Source: Chitinophagales bacterium (GTDB taxonomy: Bacteria; Bacteroidota; Bacteroidia; Chitinophagales; UBA2359). Taken from it: a stretch of DNA of 26,330 nucleotides. Both the position numbers and the translations under genes were made by a program. Under the pieces are notes generated by a model that was not told where the DNA came from, did not search any database, and saw only the letters and a list, made by a program, of their open reading frames with translations. The stretch spans positions 1-26,330 of the forward strand of contig JAHDDN010000017.1 of the NCBI GenBank assembly GCA_020629335.1, written 5' to 3'. Positions 7,266-14,837 of the stretch are shown piece after piece (the stretch's first letter is position 1; each line of letters begins with the position of its first letter).

Positions 7266-9719
7266 TTGCCTTACGCAACTGTCATACTGCCATTAGCTGC
7301 ACCTGGTGAATACACCTACGAAATACCTGAAGAATTAATTGATCAGGTAAAACCTGGTATGAGGGTAGAAGTACAATTTGGTCCCAAAAGAGTATATGCG
7401 GCCATTGTTAAATGTGTGATGGAAGAATATCCTTTTGAATATTCTCCTAAGCTAATTATCAATGTACTAGATGATGAACCCATCTTATACCAGGCCCATC
7501 TGAAATTTTGGTCTTGGATGGCTGATTACTATATGTGTACAGAAGGAGAAGTCATGAATGCGGCTTTACCTACTGCTTTTAAGCTATCCAGCGAAACGGT
7601 ACTAGTCCTTAATCCGTCCTTTAGCCACGATTATTCTTTACTAAGTGATCAAGAGTATTTAGTTGTGGAGGCCCTTACCATACAGGAGGAGATTTCTATA
7701 GCAGATGTACAATCTATCTTAGAGCGAAAAAAAGTATATCACATTATTAAATCGCTGATTGAAAAAGGCGTACTATTTGTCAAAGAAATCCTCAAAGAGA
7801 AATATAAGCCCAAAACAGCTTCTTTCGTTCACTTAACAGAAGAAAATGTAAGTGATGAAGCCATGCAAGGAGTATTTGACAAAGTAGCCAAAGCACCTAA
7901 GCAACAAGCGATCTTACTCGCTTATTTACACTTTAGCCCCAATCGAAAAGAGGAAATACTTAAATCTAAAGTGCTAAAAAAAGCGGACGCAGATAATGCA
8001 GCCATGAAAGCCTTGATCAAAAAAGGAATCTTTATAGAAGAGAAAAAAGCAGTAGATCGGGTCAAGCAAGAACAAGGAGAACAAACGGAAAGTTTTGATT
8101 TAAGTGAGCAACAAGCGAATGCTTTAAGCGAGATCAGAAATTATTTTGAAGAACAAAAAGTAGTACTCTTACATGGAGTGACATCCAGTGGTAAAACTCA
8201 GCTCTATATCGAATTAATCAAGGATGCTATCACTGAAGAAAAACAGACGCTTTATCTATTGCCTGAAATTGCATTAACCGCTCAAATGATTGGCCGTTTA
8301 AAGAAAGTGTTTGGCAATGAAATAGGAATTTATCATTCCAAATTCAACGCCCAAGAACGGGTTGAAATATGGCATAAAGTCCGTAGAGGAGATTATAAAA
8401 TTGTCATTGGTGCGCGTTCAGCTCTCTTCTTGCCTTTCGTTGATTTAGGCTTAGTAATAGTGGATGAAGAACACGATCCTTCCTATAAACAAAGAGATCC
8501 AGCGCCACGATATAATGGCCGAGATGCGGCTATCTTTTTAGCCCATCAAAATAAAGCAAAGGTTATATTGGGTTCTGCTACACCAGCTTTTGAAAGCTAT
8601 CAAAATGCCCTTCGAAAAAAGTACGGTTTAGTCCGATTAACAGAGCGTTACGGTGGCGTACTGCCTCCAGAAGTCAGAATGATTGATCTCAGAGAGGCTC
8701 GAAAAAGCAAGTCCGTTAAATCTCAATTTAGCGATGGACTTTTATCTGAATTAGAACAAGCATTAGGAGAAAAAGAACAGGCAATCATCTTCCAAAATCG
8801 TAGAGGATATGCTCCCTTTGTAGCATGTGATACCTGCGACTGGGTACCTCGTTGCGTCCAATGTGATGTCACACTCACTTATCACAAATACGCCAACGAA
8901 CTCAAATGCCATTACTGCAACTATCGCAAAAAAATTCCTTCTAATTGCCCCGAGTGTAAATCACCCAGCGTAACGGTGCAAGGTTTTGGAACAGAAAAAA
9001 TACAAGAAGAATTAGGCATCTATTTCCACGAACATAAGATAGGTCGGTTAGATTTGGAAACAGCCAGAGGGAAGAATAGCCACACCAAAATCATCAATAG
9101 TTTTGAAGCACAAGATTTAGATATTTTAGTCGGAACCCAAATGGTCACCAAAGGACTCGATTTTGATAATGTCACCAAAGTAGGTATCATCAATGCGAAT
9201 ATGCTGATCAATTTTCCAGACTTTAGAGCAGGAGAGAGGGCTTTCCAATTACTGATGCAGGTGAGTGGGCGTGCAGGCCGTAGAAGCAAGCGAGGTAAGG
9301 TGATTATTCAATCCACCGATCCGACGCACATCCTATTGGAGCACCTTTTAAAAAATGATTACGAAGGCTACTTTCAAATCGAAATGTGGGAACGTCAGCA
9401 GTTTTTCTATCCCCCATTTAGCCGCCTAATCAAAATTACGATTAAGCACCGAGACAAGGATCGCATCAATGATACCGCCTTCGAATTCACCAAGTTATTG
9501 AAAGCACATTTGCCCAAACAAGAAGTTTTGATTTTAGGGCCAGCCGTGCCAGCCGTTTCCAGAATTCGCAATTTTTATCTGCGAGAAGTGCTGCTCAAAA
9601 TGGGTAAGTCTGGAGCCACTATGCGATTAGTAAAAGATCACTTAAGAGCCGTCATGGCCCACTTCAAAAAAGAGGCAAAATACAAAGCCGCCATCATACA
9701 AATGGATGTAGATCCCTAA
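7266..9719 (+). CDS. priA: Primosomal protein N' (replication restart helicase PriA)
   Basis: A 3'-5' DNA helicase that recognises stalled forks and reloads the replicative helicase. 817 residues, normal for Bacteroidota PriA. The N-terminal DNA-binding part begins PYATVILPLAAPGEYTYEIPEEL, a typical PriA start. Helicase motifs: Walker A GVTSSGKT (304-311), Walker B DEEH (400-403), GSATPAFES (about 436-444), then QNRRGY (510-515) and SGRAGR (667-672) in the second RecA-like lobe. Eight zinc-site cysteines are all present: 521, 524, 530, 533, 548, 551, 561 and 564. The start is a TTG: an in-frame stop lies at 7248-7250, no ATG occurs between, and the first internal ATG (residue 32) would remove conserved sequence. 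It converges with the next gene with only 8 bp between stop codons. Confidence 0.97.
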   Translation: MPYATVILPLAAPGEYTYEIPEELIDQVKPGMRVEVQFGPKRVYAAIVKCVMEEYPFEYSPKLIINVLDDEPILYQAHLKFWSWMADYYMCTEGEVMNAALPTAFKLSSETVLVLNPSFSHDYSLLSDQEYLVVEALTIQEEISIADVQSILERKKVYHIIKSLIEKGVLFVKEILKEKYKPKTASFVHLTEENVSDEAMQGVFDKVAKAPKQQAILLAYLHFSPNRKEEILKSKVLKKADADNAAMKALIKKGIFIEEKKAVDRVKQEQGEQTESFDLSEQQANALSEIRNYFEEQKVVLLHGVTSSGKTQLYIELIKDAITEEKQTLYLLPEIALTAQMIGRLKKVFGNEIGIYHSKFNAQERVEIWHKVRRGDYKIVIGARSALFLPFVDLGLVIVDEEHDPSYKQRDPAPRYNGRDAAIFLAHQNKAKVILGSATPAFESYQNALRKKYGLVRLTERYGGVLPPEVRMIDLREARKSKSVKSQFSDGLLSELEQALGEKEQAIIFQNRRGYAPFVACDTCDWVPRCVQCDVTLTYHKYANELKCHYCNYRKKIPSNCPECKSPSVTVQGFGTEKIQEELGIYFHEHKIGRLDLETARGKNSHTKIINSFEAQDLDILVGTQMVTKGLDFDNVTKVGIINANMLINFPDFRAGERAFQLLMQVSGRAGRRSKRGKVIIQSTDPTHILLEHLLKNDYEGYFQIEMWERQQFFYPPFSRLIKITIKHRDKDRINDTAFEFTKLLKAHLPKQEVLILGPAVPAVSRIRNFYLREVLLKMGKSGATMRLVKDHLRAVMAHFKKEAKYKAAIIQMDVDP

Positions 9720-9727
9720 GCCAATAA

Positions 9728-11068
9728 TTATTCGTCTTCGATTAAAACCTTAGCAATCATCCAAGATTTAAAATTGCTATATTCTTCATAAGCTAAGACC
9801 ATAAAACTATTTTCTTTAAAAGGGCACATAGATTGCATTTTTTGGAAACCCTTTCTTTTAACACGATGATGCTTTAACTGTCGTCCATCCTCATCTATAT
9901 GAAACATTAAAATGTCTGAATCAACCACCTTTCTCCCTACTGCTATAACTCCTCTTTGCGAAGTGCTTTTATCAGGTTCAATATTCGCATATCCACCAAT
10001 TAAAAAACCTTGCTTCGTTTTAGCGGCACTCACAAAATGTTCATCCCAACCAATACTATAAATACTATCTGCCAAAATTTTTCCCTGACGATCGGCTAAC
10101 AAAAAATTGAAATCATAATTGAGCCATTTCTTTTTATCATAATGTTCGCCAAACAAAGCCGTATTACCATTCGCTAATGGAATAACAGCTTGTAAAATAT
10201 CAGCTCCAACATCATCCTCTTTTTCATAGAGTTTCTCCCAAATCAATCCGCCCTTACTGTCTACTTGTGTTGCCCAATAATCACTTAAATTAATGGTATT
10301 CTCAGAACCTACCACATAAAACTTATCATCCAGAAAAGCGATGTCTCCAAATGCCTTAGTAAGCAGTTTCGAATTTTCTTCTTGAAATTTTTTGTATTCT
10401 GCGATCATGTCAGCGGTGGCTTTTATTTTTTGGCCATCAGCTCCTAAGAAGAGGACATCATCTGCGCCACCACTTCCCATTTTGCTGGGATTATTTCTAT
10501 TTAATTGGATGAGTTGTTCTTGTCCTGTTTTAGTATTATATCGCAATATGATAGGAAACACATTGCCTCCCTCATCTTCATAAGTCATAGCAATAGCTAA
10601 TTCTTGATCATTGATAGCCAGCATTCTTTCAGCATTAGCGACCTTATCTCCCTCTATTAAAAGTCCTAAATCTTTTCTCTCTGTAAGTAGTGTGTCATTT
10701 TTGATCTCATAAAGAATGACGTGTTTCTTTAAATTCTTTGTCGTACTATTCACTAATAAGCAAGTAATAGAATCTTGATTAGGCAATTTGACAATATCTG
10801 TTGCTCGCTCAAAAAGATCAGGTTTTCCAATAGTATTTGAGACAATTACTTCTCCTTCAGCATTAATTTTTTGTACAAAAGCATCAATATCTCCTGTCTT
10901 TTTTCTTTGATGTCCAATGACCCAAAAATTATCTCCATCTTGATATATACGCTTTAGTTCTACCTTTTCAGGTATATCGAGTGGCGTTAATTCCATTTTG
11001 ATAGTTTGGGCATTCATACTTATTCCAGAAAGGAGTAAACAGCCAATTAGAAGGAATAAAAGTTTCAT
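9728..11068 (-). CDS. Secreted repeat protein of unknown function
   Basis: 446 residues with a signal peptide at 1-21 (MKLLFLLIGCLLLSGISMNAQ region, cut likely after NAQ). The rest is rich in short beta-strand repeats with WVIGHQRKKTGDIDAFVQKI, FLIGGYANIEPD and MVLAYEEYSNFKSWMIAKV phrases. These suggest a beta-propeller-like fold of the kind seen in the 516-residue protein at 24-1574. Unlike that protein it ends in ...SWMIAKVLIEDE with no T9SS sorting domain, so a periplasmic location is more likely. No lipobox is clear: the cysteine in the hydrophobic core (residue 10) is not in an L-[AS]-[GA]-C context. It is the last gene of a minus-strand run obg-eamA-uma2, 12 bp after uma2. I do not recognise the family. 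Confidence 0.75.
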   Translation of the reverse strand: MKLLFLLIGCLLLSGISMNAQTIKMELTPLDIPEKVELKRIYQDGDNFWVIGHQRKKTGDIDAFVQKINAEGEVIVSNTIGKPDLFERATDIVKLPNQDSITCLLVNSTTKNLKKHVILYEIKNDTLLTERKDLGLLIEGDKVANAERMLAINDQELAIAMTYEDEGGNVFPIILRYNTKTGQEQLIQLNRNNPSKMGSGGADDVLFLGADGQKIKATADMIAEYKKFQEENSKLLTKAFGDIAFLDDKFYVVGSENTINLSDYWATQVDSKGGLIWEKLYEKEDDVGADILQAVIPLANGNTALFGEHYDKKKWLNYDFNFLLADRQGKILADSIYSIGWDEHFVSAAKTKQGFLIGGYANIEPDKSTSQRGVIAVGRKVVDSDILMFHIDEDGRQLKHHRVKRKGFQKMQSMCPFKENSFMVLAYEEYSNFKSWMIAKVLIEDE

Positions 11069-11080
11069 TAGAATGAATTT

Positions 11081-11674
11081 TTAAGGCACGCTAATATTGG
11101 GAATATTGCGGTAAATTTCTTGAAGAGGAAGCGAGAAATTGAGTGTGTGGATCATTAATTTTTTATCTAAGCCTACAATACTATTGAGGAGCCATTCGCC
11201 ATTATCCTGTTTGCGATAGGCGTCCACCAAAGCATGATATTGGTCAATTAGTATATACTCTTTTAAGGAGTTTAGCATACGATATTTATAAAATTTCTTC
11301 CCTCTATCATATCCTGCGGTAGACTTAGACAATACTTCAATAACCAAACTTGGATTGGTAATAGTCTCTTCATCTTCGTCTTGTGTTTCTATCGGTCCAC
11401 AAACTAAGGCAACATCAGGATAAACGATAGCATTGGCTTTTTCTATAAAAATTCGGATATCTGCATTAAAGGCTTCACAGCCTTTAGAATTTGTTCTGAT
11501 TTCATTAGTGAGAGAGTATAGTACATTAGAACTAATTCTACTGTGATTAATACTACCGCCAGTCATAGCCAGTACTTCCCCATTATCGAACTCATGTTTA
11601 GCATCGGTTGCTTGATTCTCAAATTGAAGGTACTCTTGAATAGTATATGGATTATCTAATTTCTTTTCTCCCAT
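11081..11674 (-). CDS. Uma2 family (DUF820) putative endonuclease
   Basis: 197 residues matching the Uma2/DUF820 family of PD-(D/E)xK nuclease-fold proteins. Typical order of motifs: YTIQEYLQFENQATDAKHEFDNGEVLAMTGGS (10-41), then HSRISSNVLYSL (44-55), an F-x-A-D-I-R-I-F strand, YPDVALVCG (85-93, acidic residue D87), PSLVIEVLSKSTAGYDRGKKFYKYR (108-132, E113 and downstream Lys) and LKEYILIDQ (137-145). Many members occur in cyanobacteria and in Bacteroidota such as Saprospiria, usually in several copies. The biological role is unproven; nuclease activity is inferred from the fold. It lies 21 bp after eamA and 12 bp before the 446-residue protein, probably in one transcript. No DNA methyltransferase is nearby. 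Confidence 0.9.
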   Translation of the reverse strand: MGEKKLDNPYTIQEYLQFENQATDAKHEFDNGEVLAMTGGSINHSRISSNVLYSLTNEIRTNSKGCEAFNADIRIFIEKANAIVYPDVALVCGPIETQDEDEETITNPSLVIEVLSKSTAGYDRGKKFYKYRMLNSLKEYILIDQYHALVDAYRKQDNGEWLLNSIVGLDKKLMIHTLNFSLPLQEIYRNIPNISVP

Positions 11675-11695
11675 TTCTACAAATATAAGTATTTT

Positions 11696-12601
11696 CTATT
11701 TCCCCGTTACATAAACGCCAGAAAGAATGAGTGCCATGGCTCCAATATAAAAAAATGTAATCGCTTCTCCATCAGCCAATCCCCATCCAATAGCCACCAT
11801 CGGTTGTAAATAAGTAACGGTAGAAGCAAAAAGGGCATTGGTCTCTTGGGTGAGTTTGAAGAATAACATAGTTGCCATAGCAGAACCCAAAACTGCCAGT
11901 AAAGTAATAAAAAATAAGGATTGATAAGCCCCATCTGCTGTTAGTGTTACATTCACAATATCTTCTACAAAAAATAGATGTAGGCCAGCAAAAGGCCCTA
12001 AGATAAGATAAACAATAGCCGTTAATAAAATAGGCTCAATATTTTGACAATAGCGCTTGATTGTGTTTAGTGAAAGGGCATAGAATAGACTTGCAATTAC
12101 CACCAATAAACCATAGATATAGCCGCCTTCACTTTGAGGAGGTGCTGATAAATAAATGAGTGCAGCAGCGCCAAACAAACCCATCATCACACCTGCTAAT
12201 TTGAACCATTTGTAGTCCATTCTAAATAGCAGCACACCCACTAACATCGTGAATAGTGGAGTGAGTGAGTTCAATATACCAACTACAGAGCTATCTAATT
12301 GTGTTTGAGCAGCGCAGAATAGATATGGAGGAATTCCACTTCCTAATATTGCTACGACTAAGGTAGGCACTAAATGCTTCTTCTTAAATAAGCGGAAGCG
12401 AGCAATAATAATAGGCGATAAAGCCAACATTGTGATGAATATGCGAAGGTCAGCCACCTGTGTATAAGAGTAAGCGACTAGTCCTTTCTTGATTAATATG
12501 AAAGAACTCCCCCAAACGAATGCCAAGAAGGCCAGCATAGCCCAATGTTTGCCTTTAGGTAGATTAGAATTAGAAGTTTGTTGCTTAGTCAATTGGGGCA
12601 T
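11696..12601 (-). CDS. EamA/DMT-superfamily transporter
   Basis: 301 residues with about ten hydrophobic segments in two similar halves, the 5+5 EamA layout. The first half starts [23 protein letters not shown], where the WGSSF motif is diagnostic of the EamA/RhaT-type drug/metabolite transporter family. The second half includes [24 protein letters not shown] and a conserved [24 protein letters not shown] segment near the C terminus. It sits in the inner membrane, and such proteins usually export amino acids or other small metabolites; the substrate cannot be told. The ATG overlaps the end of obg by 17 bp, so translation is likely coupled to obg. Confidence 0.92.
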   Translation of the reverse strand: MPQLTKQQTSNSNLPKGKHWAMLAFLAFVWGSSFILIKKGLVAYSYTQVADLRIFITMLALSPIIIARFRLFKKKHLVPTLVVAILGSGIPPYLFCAAQTQLDSSVVGILNSLTPLFTMLVGVLLFRMDYKWFKLAGVMMGLFGAAALIYLSAPPQSEGGYIYGLLVVIASLFYALSLNTIKRYCQNIEPILLTAIVYLILGPFAGLHLFFVEDIVNVTLTADGAYQSLFFITLLAVLGSAMATMLFFKLTQETNALFASTVTYLQPMVAIGWGLADGEAITFFYIGAMALILSGVYVTGK

Positions 12602-13586
12602 TTAGTTGTTTCCATAATTCGTCTTTAAGTTCGGTAATTCCTAATTGAGCAATAGAGGAAATAAAGACAATTTTGATGTTTTTTGGAAGTTCTGGTGCGA
12701 TTAATTCCTTGTATTCTTCGTCTACTAAATCACATTTGGTGATCGCTAATACTCTTCTTTTGTGTAGCAGTTCTTTATTATATTGAGCACATTCATTGAG
12801 TAGTATATCGTATTCTTTTTGAATGTTTTCTGAATCGATTGGGATCATGAAAAGTAGGAGGGCATTTCGTTCGATATGTCTTAGGAATCGAAAGCCGAGT
12901 CCTTTACCTTTGTGAGCATTTTCGATGATTCCTGGGATATCTGCCATCACAAACGAGCGATCACCACGGTATTGAACAATTCCTAAGTTGGGGACTAAGG
13001 TAGTGAATGGGTAATCAGCTATACGTGGTTTGGCTGCGGAAACGACGGAAAGTAGGGTAGATTTACCTGCATTTGGAAAGCCAACTAATCCGACATCGGC
13101 TAAGATTTTTAGTTCGAGTATATTCCATTCTTCTAGACCATCCTCTCCTGGTTGAGCGTATCGAGGAGTTTGGTTGGTAGACGATTTGAAATGGCTATTA
13201 CCTAAGCCGCCTCTTCCACCTGGAGTAATGATAATTTCTTGATCGTGTTCAATGACTTCGAAACGGACTTCTTTGGTCTCTGCATTTTTTACGACTGTTC
13301 CTAAGGGAACTTCCAGGGTAATATCTTTTCCGTAGGCTCCTGTTGCAAGGGCGCCTTTGCCAGACTCTCCATGACCTGCTATGATGTGTTTTTTATATTT
13401 TAGGTGGAGTAGGGTCCAGAGTTGTTTATTACCTTTGAGTATGATGTGTCCACCTCGGCCTCCATCGCCACCATCGGGGCCTCCTTTAGAAGTTAGTTTA
13501 TCTCTTCTAAAGTGGGCGGCTCCTTGTCCGCCATTTCCAGAACGGCAGCATATTTTTACGTAATCTACGAAATTACCTCCTTTCAT
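12585..13586 (-). CDS. obg: Obg/CgtA ribosome-assembly GTPase
   Basis: 333 residues. GTPase that binds the large ribosomal subunit during assembly and responds to guanine nucleotides. The Obg fold is at 1-158 with its glycine-rich repeats ([28 protein letters not shown]). The G domain follows: G1 GFPNAGKST (169-177), G2 DYPFTT (191-196), G3 DIPG (216-219), G4 TKCD (283-286) and G5 SSIAQLG (310-316). G4 has Thr in place of the usual Asn, which is tolerated in Obg proteins. No long C-terminal extension is present. The start is the ATG directly before [11 protein letters not shown]. Codons 2-4 (AAAGGAGGT) happen to form a Shine-Dalgarno-like string but no start codon follows it in frame. Head of a probable operon with eamA, uma2 and the 446-residue gene. 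Confidence 0.97.
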   Translation of the reverse strand: MKGGNFVDYVKICCRSGNGGQGAAHFRRDKLTSKGGPDGGDGGRGGHIILKGNKQLWTLLHLKYKKHIIAGHGESGKGALATGAYGKDITLEVPLGTVVKNAETKEVRFEVIEHDQEIIITPGGRGGLGNSHFKSSTNQTPRYAQPGEDGLEEWNILELKILADVGLVGFPNAGKSTLLSVVSAAKPRIADYPFTTLVPNLGIVQYRGDRSFVMADIPGIIENAHKGKGLGFRFLRHIERNALLLFMIPIDSENIQKEYDILLNECAQYNKELLHKRRVLAITKCDLVDEEYKELIAPELPKNIKIVFISSIAQLGITELKDELWKQLNAPID

Positions 13587-13609
13587 TGCTATAGGTGGTT
13601 TTAGATGAT

Positions 13610-13659
13610 GAACTCGTTTAAAGTTTTTCAGTTTCTATCATAAAACTTTAAATGAGTTC
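13610..13659. repeat. R2 element remnant: arms only (50 bp)
   Basis: GAACTCGTTTAAAGTTTTTC at 13610-13629 faces AAAACTTTAAATGAGTTC at 13642-13659. These are the terminal arms of the R2 element with the 110-130 bp interior missing. The arms differ at one base, giving a G-T mismatch, unlike the full copies. It lies 23 bp upstream of the obg start codon and just past the adk terminator. Confidence 0.88.
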
Positions 13660-13663
13660 GATT

Positions 13664-13696
13664 AAAAAAAGAGACGCAAAATAGATTTTGCGTCTC
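13664..13696 (-). terminator. Rho-independent terminator of adk
   Basis: Read on the minus strand: GAGACGCAAAA (13696-13686), loop TCTA, then TTTTGCGTCTC (13681-13671), followed by a run of seven T (13670-13664). The 11-bp stem is perfect. It lies about 90 bp past the adk stop codon and separates adk from obg. Confidence 0.93.
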
Positions 13697-13786
13697 TATA
13701 CTCAATTAATCACGTGGTCATATAAAATACCATAAAATTGAGTTGAGCGGTCCAGCTAAAAGCAGGCCGCAGTTATTTTAATAATT

Positions 13787-14386
13787 TTATTCTTCCTCTT
13801 CAGTGATAGGTGTAAGAGCATCTATGACATTTGCTAATCTCTCAAATATTTCGTCGATAGATCCTACTCCTTCTACTTTAGAGAATTTGCTTTGTTCGTT
13901 GTAATGGCCAGCTACTAAAGCGGTTTTGTTTTCATATTCTTGTACTCTTTTGCGGATGGTCTCTTCATTTCGATCATCTGCCCGGCCAGAGGTTTCTCCT
14001 CTTTTGAGTAGTCTTTGTACGAGTTCTTCTTCAGGCACATCTAATGCGACTAATCTGTTGATAGAAAGTGCTCTATCTGTAAGTAATTGGTCGAGTGCTT
14101 CAGCTTGAGCAACTGTACGAGGGAAGCCATCAAATATAAAACCTTTTACGCAATTAGCCCTTTCCTCTAGTTTAGATGCAATCATTCCGATTACTACTTC
14201 ATCTGGTACTAGGAGTCCTTGTTCCATATATTTTTTAGCTTCTAGTCCAAGAGGTGTTTCTTTTGCTTTTTGTTCACGTAGAAGATCGCCTGTAGAAATG
14301 TGTTCTAAATTGTATTTTTCAATTAATTTGGCAGATTGAGTGCCTTTCCCACTACCAGGTGGGCCGAAAAGAATTAAATTAAGCAT
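13787..14386 (-). CDS. adk: Adenylate kinase
   Basis: Interconverts ATP + AMP and 2 ADP in the cytoplasm, keeping the adenylate balance. 199 residues. P-loop GPPGSGKGT (8-16), AMP-binding STGDLLR (31-37) and DGFPR (86-90), then the short LID RGETSGRADD (129-138) without the four zinc cysteines of long-LID forms, and RKRVQEYENKT (145-155). It ends with a short acidic tail (TEEEE). The start is the ATG before LNLILFGPPGSG, which fits the family exactly. The gene is alone on its transcript: the terminator at 13664-13696 lies downstream, and R2 element copy 2 ends just 22 bp upstream of its start codon, so its promoter must lie in or beyond that repeat, or in the short gap. Confidence 0.98.
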   Translation of the reverse strand: MLNLILFGPPGSGKGTQSAKLIEKYNLEHISTGDLLREQKAKETPLGLEAKKYMEQGLLVPDEVVIGMIASKLEERANCVKGFIFDGFPRTVAQAEALDQLLTDRALSINRLVALDVPEEELVQRLLKRGETSGRADDRNEETIRKRVQEYENKTALVAGHYNEQSKFSKVEGVGSIDEIFERLANVIDALTPITEEEE

Positions 14387-14408
14387 GACTTGCGTTTGGA
14401 TTTACTTT

Positions 14409-14568
14409 GAACTCGTTTAAAGTTTTTCTGCTGGCTTGGAAAATGGCTAATTTTACGTATTTCTGCGTTATTTTATTGGCCCGTAGCGCTGCTATGCACC
14501 TCAAAAATGCCTTGAACTACGAAAAATTAGCGGATTTTCAGCTTCACCATAAAACTTTAAACGAGTTC
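14409..14568 (+). repeat. R2 palindromic element, copy 2 (160 bp)
   Basis: Terminal arms GAACTCGTTTAAAGTTTT and AAAACTTTAAACGAGTTC pair perfectly. Compared with copy 1, A in the left arm became G and the paired T in the right arm became C. The inner stem GCTAATTTT (14446-14454) pairs with AAAATTAGC (14523-14531), where copy 1 has GCTGTTTTT and AAAAACAGC, again matched changes. The apical strand from CTGCTATGCACC to CTACGAAAAA is identical to copy 1. Confidence 0.93.
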
Positions 14569-14589
14569 TCTTTCAAAAAATGATTATAA

Positions 14590-14807
14590 GGCTTAGGGAT
14601 GGCAGCGGTATGTGGCGTCCATGCAGCGACTTACGTAGCTTAGTGATGCGATGGCTGGCTTTAGCAGACAAGCAGCACTTAGCGTAGTAGGAGCGGCATA
14701 GCCACATGAGAGCGGACAGCCCGACCCATTTCTTATTTTTCATCGGAGGGCGCACACATAGGTAGCGCCCCTACGGTCCGATGAAAAATAAGAAATGGGG
14801 AAGCCCC
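14590..14807 (+). repeat. R1 structured repeat, copy B, with extended tail
   Basis: Same block order as copy A. TATGTGGC (14609-14616) pairs with GCCACATG (14701-14708), and the internal hairpin is GCT-TT-AGC. After GACAGCCCGACCC the copy runs into a long palindrome (14725-14799) and returns to GGGGAAGCCCC at 14798-14807. In copy C these two ends are joined directly by GAA. Confidence 0.9.
14725..14799. repeat. 23-bp perfect palindrome enclosing an R3 hairpin
   Basis: Arms 14725-14747 and 14777-14799 are perfect inverse complements (left arm starts CCCATTTCTTATTTTTCATC). Between them lies the hairpin GGGCGCACACATAGGTAGCG...CCCTACGG (14748-14776), the second copy of the unit at 1715-1740. The structure sits in the tail loop of R1 copy B. 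Confidence 0.95.
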
Positions 14808-14837
14808 AAATTGAGAACAAAGATAGTTAATAATCGT

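Larger units (their letters stand above)
14387..14837. other. Gene-free spacer with adjoining R2 and R1 repeats
   Basis: The 451 bp between adk and the 483-residue gene, both on the minus strand, are almost fully occupied by the R2 copy (14409-14568) and the R1 copy with its nested palindrome (14590-14807). Only 21 bp separate the two repeats. A 60-codon minus-strand reading frame across R1 is rejected. Confidence 0.8.

Noticed and set aside
11081..11674. Uma2 protein as part of a restriction-modification or defence system
   Set aside because: No methylase, helicase or other defence gene adjoins it. Its neighbours are obg, a transporter and a secreted protein.
13568..13586. Shine-Dalgarno string AAAGGAGGT at the start of obg, suggesting a downstream start
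   Set aside because: No start codon follows at the right distance in frame, and NFVDYVKI after it is conserved at the Obg N terminus. The string is codons 2-4.
14573..14755. 60-codon minus-strand reading frame resembling that in R1 copy A
   Set aside because: The similarity follows from the shared R1 DNA. It runs into the palindromic tail, has no plausible promoter and is not frame-conserved in copy C.
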